Origin: Pelargonium cotyledonis
Taxonomy: Eukaryota; Streptophyta; Magnoliopsida; Geraniales; Geraniaceae
DNA length: 22,881 nt
Direction: 5' to 3'
Assembly: GCA_036897625.1 (NCBI GenBank)
Contig: JAYMTA010000937.1
Location: forward strand, 1-22,881
Program-made: the position numbers and the translations under genes
The notes under the pieces: model-generated
What the model was told of the DNA's origin: nothing
What the model saw: only the letters and a program-made list of their open reading frames with translations
The model's database searches: none
Shown here: positions 10,803-20,940 of the stretch, piece after piece
How positions within the stretch are numbered: the stretch's first letter is position 1
How the letters are laid out: every line of letters starts with the position of its first letter

Positions 10803-11480
10803 CTCGAGTTCGAGACGTTCTCTTCGGAAACAGGGGAGTGAAAGGACACGACGGTGCTATCTCCTCTTCCACCTGTGCACGGTCTGAGGATCGATTGTTA
10901 CGAATCCATGGTCCATCACAACGGCTTCTTGCACTGCCTCACCTGCGATCACAACATCATAGCGTACGACCCAAACCCGGAGGACATCGCAGACTACACC
11001 TGCCGCTACATTGGCATGCCCGGAGACGACTTCGTGAAGGAAAGGGATCGGGAGCTTCTTGCCTCGAGCCACGGCCACCTGAGGTACGCGGAGGTTGTGG
11101 AGCAGGAGATGGAAGGAGGTGATACAAGCTGGTTCTTGCGCGTGTGGGTGCTTGTGGACTATGATGCAGGGGATTGGCATCTGCAGCACGATGCGGAATT
11201 GGGTGATATTGGGTTCTCTGATATGGACGAGTTTGCGATTCCTTACGTTGCACCTTTGGCTTTCCATCCACTGGACAATGATGTATTGTTCGTGAGCTGT
11301 TGGAGGAATGCTGATCAAGAAACTCCCGTGATTGCTTCCTACAGTCTCCGGAAACGAACAGTTGAGACCGAATGTTATAACCCGTCGGGATACCAGCTTT
11401 TTCCCTCTCAGGTCTTTCCCTTTGTTCTTCCTACATGGCCAACGCCGGTTCCACCACCAACTTGGGCTCCTGAAGCCTGA
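10803..11480 (+). pseudogene. 5'-truncated F-box-associated protein gene, with Trp-to-stop
   Basis: The frame running to the TGA at 11478-11480 encodes the C-terminal beta-propeller-like part of a plant F-box-associated protein. Recognisable pieces are CLTCDHNIIAYDPN, DTSWFLRVWVLVDYDAGDWH, AFHPLDNDVLFVSC and IASYSLRKRTVE, the usual kelch-like strand pattern of SCF substrate receptors. Upstream in the same frame, 10803-10838 reads LEFETFSSETGE and is followed by TGA (10839-10841), where the family has Trp (FSSETGEW). After the stop, similarity continues at once with KDTTVLSPLPP. The N-terminal F-box and the first half of the propeller are missing: just upstream the frame meets TAA at 10773 and no homologous residues are seen. 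About 225 codons remain of the usual 380-400. It starts about 340 bp after the IF1-like stop codon, in the same orientation. An open frame of 212 codons survives after the stop and could still be transcribed from its neighbour. Most likely it is a pseudogene fragment. Confidence 0.72.
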
Positions 11481-12600
11481 ATAGCAATTACCATTTCATC
11501 ATCTGTTTTTAAGTGACACACCAACCAGTAGCATATACGAGTTAATGAAATCAAATACATTGAGTTGTTTAGAAGTGAAAGGTGGTGGGTTCTTGAAAAC
11601 TCTTGACTGCCTCGCTTTCCATTAGTCACTACTTTTGTGCTGTTGTTGCTCCATGGCACATATGACATAAGGCTCTACGTGAAATCTATCTAGAATCCAA
11701 TATAATAATAAACTTTGATATTTTAGAGGATATGTCGTGTCACATGGTCTCGCTAAGAATATACACGGGGAACGTTAATTCATATTTGGCACATCATAAT
11801 AATAAATAAATTATAAATATTAGTGTTATTCAAATATTCACAAGTTGTGATTTGTAACATCCACGCACCACATCAATTTGGATGAGTATACTCTCATTCA
11901 TGTTCAAGGAACACTCCTGAGAGTACCCTTGTTCGTCTTTTGAGTATATTATGAGAACCTCATGCCAAAATTTTGTCTCTCCGAACACACGAACCGTGCT
12001 TGAAGAAGTAGGTGAGGTAATTAGAAGCGAGTGAGACAACATAAAAAGCTTGTAGAATGCAAGCAGCCGATGAGAAAACTTGAGGATCACTCACACATCT
12101 GATAAGCAAACTTGCCTAGTGTTCACGCATTCAGAGTGGAGATCTCTTCTAAAGCAAATACTTCCCCAGAGCCGAGCTTTTGCATCCAATGAGGTTGGCA
12201 CGGAGAGCTCCAACATCCTTCTGCAAGTTCGTCTCGACGTACTCTCAAACATGGGCGTGAGGTGTTAAACCTGTTTTGTGGAATTTGACACAACATTTAG
12301 TTCTTAAATAACTTCAATCACAAAAGGTTGCTAGGAAGTTGCCCGAGGTAGTAGATACTCAATTTTGATCTCGTGACACTTGTAGGGCATGTGGTGGAGA
12401 CATATCCAAATATCTAAGACTCATATTTATTATGAATGTAACAATAAAACTTTCATTGTCAACGACCAATCACATATAATCACGAACTACAATAAAATGT
12501 TTCGTTATCTTCAAGTCTACGTAGACGTCAAAATAATAAAATTTATGGCAGACTTTTTGGCTGCCTAAAATATTGCTACCGGAAATAATAATGCGAGAAA
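11481..12600. other. Intergenic stretch, content unassigned
   Basis: The first 350 bp are AT-rich flank. From about 11850 to 12400 the base composition becomes more even and there are short open frames on both strands, but none has a splice pattern or residues I recognise. It could be a fragment of a transposon without its ends. A 12-bp palindrome GTCTACGTAGAC lies at 12515-12526. Confidence 0.4.
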
Positions 12601-12636
12601 ATAAAGTTATTTGGTGAAAAAATTTACGAATTTCCG

Positions 12637-12680
12637 ACGCATGACGTGGCCGTAGTTTATTTTTCCTTTCCGATGGCCAC
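12637..12680. promoter_or_regulatory. Inverted pair of ACGT-core elements
   Basis: GCATGACGTGGCCG and, about 20 bp on, GATGGCCACGTCATCGG form an imperfect inverted repeat. Each arm carries a TGACGTGGC core of the type bound by plant bZIP factors (ABRE or G-box-like). It lies about 780 bp upstream of the CPA start and just upstream of the GC-rich island. Confidence 0.45.
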
Positions 12681-12717
12681 GTCATCGGAAGGCCATGGGA
12701 AACTAAAAAAAATTGAT

Positions 12718-12936
12718 AGACCCGACTCTCCCCCTTCTTTTCCCCACCCTCGTTTTCCCCCCCCAAACCCCTCCCTGCCGGCGTTCTTGGGGTGGTGCGG
12801 AGAAGAGCTCGTCTGCCACCGTTCCGAGAGGAGGGCTGTTCGTCCGCTTCTTGTCCAAGCTAGAAGACGTCTGTCCCGAGGAGTGCCGTCTGCCGCCGGT
12901 CGGAGAAGAGCCTTCGGCCGCCGGTCCGAGAAGAGG
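12718..12936 (+). other. GC-rich exon-like island with degenerate internal repeats
   Basis: This segment is strikingly GC-rich against AT-rich surroundings. After a pyrimidine-rich run with eight consecutive C (about 12717-12775), related units recur: CCGTTCCGAGAGGAG, CCGGTCGGAGAAGAG and CCGGTCCGAGAAGAG. The last ends directly at GGTAAAAA, a plausible splice donor near 12935. It is open in more than one frame on both strands, so frame openness is no proof of coding. It could be a first exon (possibly an untranslated leader for CPA or for a lost gene) or a piece of a transposon leader. Confidence 0.4.
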
Positions 12937-13090
12937 TAAAAAAAAATTCCTCTATGTAAAACTAAAATCATCTTTTTATGGTTTATACATGTCATAATCG
13001 AAACTGTATGCATACAACTAATAATTTTATCAAAGAATTGCGGGCCAAAGAGTTGTGAGCTTAGCTTTCGTTCTGAAATTTTATTTATAT

Positions 13091-13298
13091 TATAATCACT
13101 CTGTTTCAAAATGAGTGATTTGTATGTCTAATTTTTTTGTCCTAAAATGAGTTTTTTATTTTTTTATGTTAAGTGTTATTTTCATATTATCCTTTTATCA
13201 CTTATGCACGCAGTCAAATCTGGCCAGTGAAAACACACTAAATTATATTGGAATTCTTAATTTTAAGAAAAATGTCATTTTGAAACGGAGTGAGTATA
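13091..13298. mobile_element. Stowaway-like MITE (Tc1/mariner type), 208 bp
   Basis: The left end TATAATCACTCTGTTTCAAA and the reverse complement of the right end, TATACTCACTCCGTTTCAAA, match except at two positions and extend inward as ATGA. The outer TA is the expected Stowaway target-site duplication, and the CACTCYGTTTC ends resemble the CTCCCTCCGTYYC Stowaway consensus. The inside is AT-rich and non-coding. The element ends 147 bp before the CPA start codon, so it lies in the CPA promoter or leader. Confidence 0.85.
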
Positions 13299-13445
13299 TC
13301 GTTTGTAGTTATTGTAATAAACTATTTTCAAACGCCGTCGAATGTGAAACTGCTCTGGCGTCCTAAAATTAGATTCGGTAGCAGGGAGCAGCAGATCCTT
13401 TATCGCTTGTGTCTGGACTGGTCTCTTGCTTCTGTGCTTGGAGAT

Positions 13446-16298
13446 ATGGAGGGAAGAGGAAAAGTGGTGGTATCAGCTCTCCAATTTGCTTGCACCGATG
13501 ATGTCTCCACCAACGTTGCCACCGCCGAGAGGTCTATTTTCAATTTCTGGATTTATCTATCTTGATGGTATAATTAGGGCTTTCGCTACTTATTTCTAGT
13601 ACGCTGATGTGTTTTATTTGAAGTTTTGAACTGATTTTATGGATTCGACTGTTACTGTCAAATAAATAAGTTTATTTGTTAAGATTAAGAATGTCTAATG
13701 TTTATGCATAAGTTGATATGGTTCCTTACTGAAGTAAATATCAGTTAAATTCTTGATTATCTTTCTCATTTTTGGTAGTGAGAAAAACTAATTTTGTATA
13801 ATCAATGTCTTAAATTTTCACATTTTGAACTCTCATTTTCAGTCTTTATTTTGCGTAATCATCTTCAGTTTTTTTCTTCTTCTCTGAGTAACCCTCTATT
13901 CTGCAGATTGGTTCGAGCTGCACATGCAAAGGGTGCCAAAATCATTCTTATTCAGGTAAGTATTGTTTGGAGGTGAAAATGCTTATCTCGGGTACAAGTT
14001 TGGAGCTTATACGGCTTTGTTTATGCTAATATTTGTATAGCTATATTTCTTATTTAAAAACTATTTTTATTATTATCAAACACTCCTTATTTTAAGGTTA
14101 CAAGTATACATCTAGTAAGGGTTTGTATACACTCTTTCTTTACTCGTATCAAGGAAGCTAGTTTCTGCTATAACAGTAACATTACTTCTTCTTCTTTTTT
14201 CTGTTGTAGTGCTTGCTCATTGATTTTGTGCTGCTCTTTCATCCCATTTTATTAGTGTCTTGGTTCAAATATGATGATGTTTCCTATACCGAAGCTTATA
14301 GCTATTTATTGGTTATTGATACTGTTTGAGCTATCATGCTTTATAATTATGTATATATGTTCAGGAACTCTTTGAGGGACATTACTTTTGCCAAGCACAA
14401 AGGGAGGATTTTTTTCAGCGTGCTCGGCCTCACAAAGGCCACCCTACTATCCTGAGGTTAAAATACTATGCTGGCTACTATTGTTTGGCATCATGGCTTT
14501 TGTCCAATCACGAGATCAGAAGCAAGTTTTGATTTTTAACTATTTGTATAGGGATTGTACTAAATGATATCTATAACTCTATGCGCAGGATGCAGAAACT
14601 TGCTCGGGAGTTGGGTGTAGTGATACCAGTCAGCTTTTTTGAGGAGGCAAACAATGCCCACTATAATTCAATGGCCATAATTGATTCTGATGGGACAGAT
14701 CTTGGACTTTATAGGAAGTCACATATCCCGGATGGCCCAGGTATGAGAGATGCTGAAACCTTCGGAGCCTTGAATTTTATTGCTACATGTTTGTTCTGAT
14801 AACAACAAACTACACTTTCCTCTAGGCTACCAGGAAAAGTTCTACTTCAATCCAGGTGATACTGGCTTCAAGGTTGGTTCTCAATGCTGAACTCAAGTGA
14901 AATTTTTGTTTAGTAACTTGAATGTTTGAATTGAATTAACTGGCTAACTTCAACTTGGTGACAGGTTTTCCCCACTAAATTTGCAAAAATTGGAGTCGGT
15001 AAGAAGAGATATATATATATATATATATGCTTATGATTTTTTTTTTTTTTTTGGCTCTTTTATCCGCCTGCATTCGCATAAGTGTTCTTGTAAATTTATT
15101 TAGTCTAATAAACATATGATTTTCAAACTGCTAGGAAATCATTCACCTGTATGATGGCCTATTGTGCACCTCTACATTTTAGCTTTTTAATATTTCAGAC
15201 TGTTAGGAATAGCAGAGTCAATTGCATTAGTTTTAATACCACCTGCAAAGGATATGAAGACTTTCCTTAACCCCTGCACTTTTTTTTTTTTGCGGCAGCC
15301 ATTTGCTGGGACCAGTGGTTTCCAGAGGCAGCCCGTGCAATGGTTCTTCAAGGTGCAGAGATATTGCTTTATCCTACTGCTATTGGTTCTGAACCTCAAG
15401 ACGGTGGACTAGATTCTTGTGGTCATTGGAAGCGAGTGATGCAAGGACATGCTGGAGCTAATATTGTAAGTTTCAGGCTTTGCAGACTGGCTATTGTATT
15501 GCACTTCTGGAGTTGACCTAGTTGATTTTACAATAGCAGTTGTGCGTCTTGGTTTTAAATCCTACATGATTTTCCATTAAATAGTGTATATAATCTTCCT
15601 CATTTCAGTACCCGCTTGAAAATTCCAAATCAATGTGCCACTGTTATACTTTTGCCACTAAACTATAATATTGGCAACATTATTTGTGAAAAAAATTTTA
15701 TCGTTAATTTCGTTGTACTCATCGTTCAGAAACTACTCTTTTTAATATCTTTTTAGATTTTTATGCATGATAAGAAGAGAACTCTGTTCATTTTCCTCCA
15801 CATACTTTGTCACAGAGCAAATGGTGTAGTCAATGGTGGTTGCAGTTTCATGACCTCCCATTTGTCATTATTCCCTGCGCATAACTGACATAATATTTGG
15901 ATTAATTTGCTTTTGACAAATTCAGGTTCCTCTAATAGCTTCAAACCGCATTGGGAAAGAGATAATCCAGACGGAGCATGGGGATAGTGAAATAACTTTC
16001 TATGGGAATTCTTTTATAGCAGGTAAATGATTCTATTGTCTCCTACCATTTGCCGGCCTTTTATTGACATAAGCTTGAACTTCCTACCTCTGGCAATGTA
16101 TTAACTTAGGTATTTAATGCAGGGCCCACAGGGGAAATCGTCGCAGCTGCTGATGATAAAGAGGAAACTATTCTAGTTGCAGAATTTGATCTGGACAAAA
16201 TCAAATCAAAGAGAAAGAGTTGGGGAGTATTTCGTGATAGGAGGCCAGATTTGTACAAGGTGCTTCTGACTTTAGATGGCAGCAATCCCTCAGCATGA
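13446..16298 (+). CDS. CPA: N-carbamoylputrescine amidase (CPA / nitrilase-like protein 1)
   Basis: CPA hydrolyses N-carbamoylputrescine to putrescine, CO2 and ammonia, the last step of the arginine decarboxylase route to polyamines. Nine exons, 13446-13531, 13907-13955, 14365-14456, 14589-14740, 14826-14872, 14965-14998, 15299-15465, 15926-16022 and 16123-16298, join at GT-AG sites in phase and give 299 residues, the usual length for plant CPA. The nitrilase catalytic triad is visible: Glu46 (in IQELFEG), Lys119 (in LYRKSHIPDGPG) and Cys156 (in AICWDQWFPEAARAM). Other family landmarks are NAHYNSMAIIDSDG, FNPGDTGFK, GADIxLYPTAIGSEP-like residues (here GAEILLYPTAIGSEP) and the C-terminal WGVFRDRRPDLY. 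There is no signal or transit peptide, consistent with a cytosolic enzyme. I chose the ATG at 13446 because MEGRGKVVVSALQF aligns with the start of short-form plant CPA. No internal stop or frameshift is seen. Its promoter carries a MITE. Confidence 0.95.
15009..15028. repeat. (AT)10 microsatellite in a CPA intron
   Basis: A perfect AT run lies 10 nt downstream of the donor of CPA exon 6 (donor at 14999), followed by a T-rich run. Confidence 0.9.
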
Positions 16299-16904
16299 TT
16301 TGAATGTTCTCAAACCCCATAGATACCTTGTGTAGAGGTAATGAATGGAAGTCCTTTAAAATTTGTAACCATGTATTGTTTTTCTAAGAGCAGGCATAAG
16401 AAAGAAATAGACCACGCGTGGTCATAGACAGTATTTGAAATAAAAAGTTCTATCAGCAAATATTTGATACCAATTTTGTCCAAATATTTGTCATTCACAA
16501 CTTTTGCTCCCTTTATGTGTAGGTTGCTTTAATTTATCTCATCTGATTATTGTGTTTCATTGAACAAATTATCAGTTGACTTCAATTGGGTCAACTGAGT
16601 TACATTCAAGCTATCTGTTCCACATTTGGCTGACCTAAACATTGTCTGAATGAACTATTTAACATTGTCATTATTCTGGAGTCCTTGTTTTCAGAATCAG
16701 AAACAAAGAACTAAAAGTCATTAATCCACGCAAATTACGAGGTCTAATTAGATGTTATTGTGACTGATGATATTGCCATTCACCATATCAAGTTACAGTT
16801 TCAACAAACTAAGCATGAACGTAGAAACATTGATTATTCACAAACTACTGCTAACCACGTGCCTTGTCAGAGTTGCATCAATTCCGGCCAATGTTTAGCT
16901 ATCT
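16299..16904. other. Convergent 3' region between CPA and the RopGAP gene
   Basis: This 606-bp spacer must hold both 3'UTRs and polyadenylation sites. It contains a 14-bp perfect palindrome GACCACGCGTGGTC (16410-16423) and an 8-bp stem CAGTTGAC/GTCAACTG (16573-16580 and 16590-16597) with a 9-nt loop. No further gene is seen. Confidence 0.6.
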
Positions 16905-19900
16905 TCACCGCCAAGCTTCAATACGCTCTGTTCTTGAATCCAGACAGCTTAGACCTCCGATGCCCTTGGTCTTTTCAGCACCTTCAATCAGAACTACAGG
17001 TTCCTGCCCATTCACTTTCACGGGACCTCTTTTGAGACTAGAATTGCTTGATTGCCCAATCTTGTTCTTACCGGAGTTGTTTCTATGGACTACACCATTT
17101 GGACCATTGACTTCACCAGCTTCAACTCGAGTATCGAACGACCCACCATTCTCATCGGGAACTAGCTTCTCAAAATAATTCAACGAGCTGTAGTTTTCGC
17201 CCTCCATGCCTTCATTACCTTGATTACAGTCGTGCAGACTCTTTGTAGAGGGCTCTTCGGCTATGAAGGCTTGCTCTATGTCTTCATCATCTTGGGCAGT
17301 ATCCTCCAGGCAGGGATACGAAGGACTCTGATGTCCACTCTCATCAGAAGGCTCTAGGCAAGAAGCAGGAACTGGCTCTAGCACTGAATTCTGTCTTTCC
17401 CGCAATGCCTTTAGGACAAGTGTCTTGAGGAAGTTCATCACTTGGACAGCATACATCAATGCAGTCAAGGGATCAGCCATCTGCACCAAGTATCAGCCAG
17501 ATCAACTTTACAGGCATAAATGTGTATGTCATGTATATATATATATATATTTGCTAAATTGAAAACCCACCTTAGTCATGTTGGGAGCAAAAACCATTGC
17601 AATGTTACGTGCGTTCATCTTGTTTAGATGTTCTTGCTGGACAACATCAGCCATCAGGTTGATCGCCCAATCCAGTAGAGCAGCTTCTGTTGGAGGTAGA
17701 ACCCTTACGAGTTCAGAGCATTGCTCTTCTGTCTGGCACTGCATTACCTGTTCAGGCGACAGAGAGTCGAGAATCCCAATTGGGAGTTCTCTAAACCAGG
17801 CCTATGGAATAAAGATACAATTAATCAATACAGAAAACTTGGATGCCAAATGATGAAATATTTCAGATTAAAACTATATATACTGATTCTTCTTTCACAC
17901 AGACCTAAGGGGAAATCGAACTGAAAAACGCCATTTTTAAAATTTTATTTAACTACTAAAGCGTGAACTTCTCGGGCTTCTCTCTTCACAGAATTTTGTA
18001 GGATCTTCAATTAATCTTGAAACTAGAAAGTTCAATTTTCTCTTCCTACTTGTTTTTTAGATGCACAAGGAAGTATTTCCACATGCAGTGGATAAGTTCC
18101 AATTTTTTTTTTTAATTTTTTATCGTGGCATTACATTTTGTTTCTTCAATTTTATGCTGATAAGGTTAACACATTCAGCCAAAGCAATTGACAAGAGATG
18201 TTAAACTTGAAATGTATCTATTCTCTACTATCATCAATTGAGCACCCTACGCTAATACATGGCTATATAGGCAGCCTACCGAAGGGTCCAAAACACTCTT
18301 TCAAAATGAAGATAAACTCTAATTCTCTTACGTACTCTTTGATGACATATCAAAAGCTAATGTCCAGTTTAATATATAAGAAGATGACGATGATCCAACA
18401 AGTGGCTGCATAGCCTGAGGGGAGGAGAAGACATATTCCTTCTGCTAGGCTATTCATGCATTACCTGGGGTTCATTGGGGTTAGTTCTCACATCATTTAC
18501 ATGAAACAGACATAACTGCACAAGACATTGAAAATATTGAGAGGATGCCTTTTTCCACTTTATTTAGTACAAATCATATTGTTCTAATATAATGGGTACT
18601 ATATTCTACCAGTTATTAGTCACTTGGATCAGTACATGTAAATTATGTCCAATACACATGGCAGTGTGAGTCTTAGCAACTTGGCACTTAAAAAGTTACT
18701 TAGGTGTTCCAAAATTTTCACCTTATTCTTGGCACTTGGCAGTTTAAATTGATATATTATTTTGCTAGGAAAGATCCTGAACTTACTCCAATCCAGTTAC
18801 ACCTAAACCAAAGTGCAGAAGCTATACATGTACATTCATCCACATCACATAGGATGGCCACAATGCAGCAATAGTTTCAATCATGATTTCCCAATTCAAC
18901 AAACTATAGTGAATTAACCGGTCTAAAAACGTGTAAGTGTGAACTCAGCATTTGCACCTATCGGCCACACAATTAATTGTAATCATCACTTGCCTACATG
19001 GGAATCCTATAAAGCACCCATGGGTAAACAATCATACCACCGAAGGTAAAACTCAATGTAAGAAGTTCACAACTTTTAGTTATAACTTAGAACATCACAA
19101 CTGATATTCAAATCCGCACCTTGCAAAAATATAAAAATAGACATCATAAAGGAGATGCAGGGCTTGGAATTTATCTCTTGGCAGCTGGAGTAGATGGAGC
19201 ACGCCCATCCCTCCCCCACCCACCAAAAAAATGATCATAAAGAAAAACAAATGCCATTTAAGGAATCAACTTCCAAAAAGTTTCAGCACAGTACCTTGAT
19301 AAGACCTGCTAAACAATGTATATGAATGCCTTCAGGCACCACTCCCCTATTTAGTTGGCCCCTAACATACTCCTCCTGGCTGTTTTCTGCATTAATTCTG
19401 AAAATCCCTTCGACCTGCAAGGCTCAACATAAATGAAAATCAGAGACAATACACTCCTATAGTAAGAGACTTAGCGTGAAATAAGAAACATCACATAATA
19501 AAACATAGGATCCCAGCAAAAGATACAAATATAAAAGAGTCATTCACTCATGCAGTCGTCTTAATTTGGCTGCACGAATCAATACCTGCAAGCCTCCCTG
19601 AGCATACAAGTGTCTTTGCATTAGCAGGAGTATTGTTGGCACACTGTTTCCTCGGGAATCGAATGACAACTGCATGGATTCCGTGGAAACTCCAAAAACA
19701 TGCGCACTGCATATGAAAATAAGAGAAGTTAAAATGATAAACAGAAAGGGGGTTATCATGCCAGTCAAATATGTGTGTAACATTGAATATGGTCATCACA
19801 AACTAAGGTGCTAGTGTGGACTGGTAACATGATGTCAATTGTCAACCATTGTTCATCTATCTATATCTTGAATTAACATTGTTACAGTGCCATAAACTGA

Positions 19901-20613
19901 TAGGATCAGTAAGAACAACAGTAAATCAGTAATTAACACTTGACAGTAAAAGAACAGCAGAAGCAAAACCAAGCAACTTTGCAGTGAAATCCAAAAATCC
20001 ACAGATTAAGCATAACAAGTAGCAATATCAAGAGCTACATTGCCTCAAACAATCTCACATGACTGTTAAAAACTAGAAATGGTTAATTTCAAGAACTGCT
20101 CAAACCAATTTAATTCTTTTTTACTTCAGATTAGAATTGAAACTCACCCACATTTTCATGAATTAGATGAACCAACAAAAAATTTATCAATACAAAATCA
20201 CATTTTGAAATTAACAAGAATCCACATTGACTGAAGAGCACAATGTACCTGGCACTGGGGGCTCTCCTGGGAACTTCGGGCTCGAACTCAACAGGCAAAC
20301 CCAAGAACCCATGGAACCGATCGAACGTGACATGCGCAACATGGCGCACATTCGTCGGCCAGCCGATCTCCATGGCACAGAGCTCCCTCCGATCGCTCTT
20401 GCACGAAACCCAAGATTTCCTGAAAATGTCGATCAAGAGGGCCAAAAGCGAAAGCTGATCTCTGCTCTGCTTGTCCCTCTCCTTCACCTCCTCCACTTCG
20501 CATCTGGCCGCCACAGAACCACCCGATTCTCCGGCCACGGAGGAAGACGGCGAGCCACGGTAGGGTTGTGGAGCGGAGCTTGGTGACGAGGCAAACTGAA
20601 GGACATCTGTCAT
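16905..20613 (-). CDS. CRIB-domain Rho-of-plants GTPase-activating protein (RopGAP)
   Basis: RopGAPs switch off plant ROP/RAC GTPases by stimulating GTP hydrolysis, mainly at the plasma membrane, in polar growth and hypoxia signalling. Five exons in translation order, 20249-20613, 19586-19706, 19295-19414, 17571-17801 and 16905-17480, join in phase at GT-AG sites and give 470 residues, normal for the family. The N-terminal 75 residues are Ser-rich, then acidic and basic. The CRIB motif is at about 83-107 (IGWPTNVRHVAHVTFDRFHG). The RhoGAP domain follows from about 123: AHVFGVSTESMQLSFDSRGN, then VEGIFRINAENSQEE with the arginine finger at Arg168, HCLAGLIK joined to AWFRELP, and MNARNIAMVFAPNMTK joined to MADPLTALMYAVQVMNFLK. 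The last 150 residues are an acidic, Ser/Asn/Gly-rich, low-complexity tail. The start is the ATG at 20611-20613, since upstream codons lack an ATG in frame. Intron 3 contains a candidate extra exon (18465-18515). I recall At2g27440, next to CPA in Arabidopsis, as a RopGAP-like locus. Confidence 0.93.
17534..17550. repeat. (TA)8 microsatellite in RopGAP intron 4
   Basis: A perfect TA run lies in the short 90-bp intron between RopGAP exons 4 and 5, about 20 nt downstream of the minus-strand donor. Confidence 0.9.
18465..18515 (-). other. Candidate in-phase cassette exon inside RopGAP intron 3
   Basis: On the gene strand a good acceptor (CTTGTGCAG) and a good donor (CAG followed by GTAATG) bracket exactly 51 nt. 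Read in the phase set by the flanking exons (both junctions are phase 0), this gives 17 codons without a stop: LCLFHVNDVRTNPNEPQ. Inclusion would insert these residues between HCLAGLIK and AWFRELP in the GAP domain, where the RopGAPs I recall have no insert. It may be an alternative exon or a chance match. The protein model in the CDS entry omits it. Confidence 0.45.
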
Positions 20614-20940
20614 GGCTGCCAACCAATAATTTGTCTCCTTCGAAACTAAAGATTAAGAAAAATCTGTTCTTGATGTCTCTTCTGTTCTGGGGTTTTAGAA
20701 AATCAAGTGATTTTTGTAGCCCATGAAAAAAAGAGAACAGAAAAAGCAGAAGCGAGGTTCAGAGGGAAATGGGGTTGGGTCTTGGTTGCGAAAAAGTTGG
20801 CTGGATTTGGTTTCAATCAGTTGAAGTTGAAGAAGCATCCAAAGAGATAAGAGACAGAGAGAGAGAGAGGCTTTGGTGGGAAATGGAGCTCAGCAGAGAA
20901 GAGAAGAGAAGTGCAGAGAGGAGGGTCTGATATTTTATTG
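20614..20940 (-). promoter_or_regulatory. 5'UTR and proximal promoter of the RopGAP gene
   Basis: Upstream of the ATG the gene strand is rich in CT, including a short (CT)n run opposite 20855-20869 and CTCTTCTCTTCTC near 20899-20910. Such pyrimidine-rich leaders are common in plant genes. No clear TATA box position was assigned. Confidence 0.4.

Noticed and set aside
10706..11122. 138-codon plus-strand frame overlapping the F-box fragment
   Set aside because: After about 10800 it reads the F-box-associated sequence in the wrong frame. The true frame is fixed by the FSSETGE and later propeller residues.
10857..11318. 153-codon minus-strand frame over the F-box fragment
   Set aside because: It is antisense to recognisable F-box-associated coding sequence. 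No domain is seen.
11830..12268. Possible transposon or gene remnant with short frames on both strands
   Set aside because: No terminal repeats, target duplication or recognisable residues were found, so it is listed only as unassigned intergenic DNA.
12657..13109. 150-codon minus-strand frame over the GC-rich island
   Set aside because: It runs across the MITE end and low-complexity purine tracts. Openness on both strands reflects base composition, and no known domain is visible.
20288..20626. 112-codon minus-strand frame overlapping RopGAP exon 1
   Set aside because: The CRIB motif IGWPTNVRHVAHV is in a different frame, which is the one that joins exon 2 in phase.
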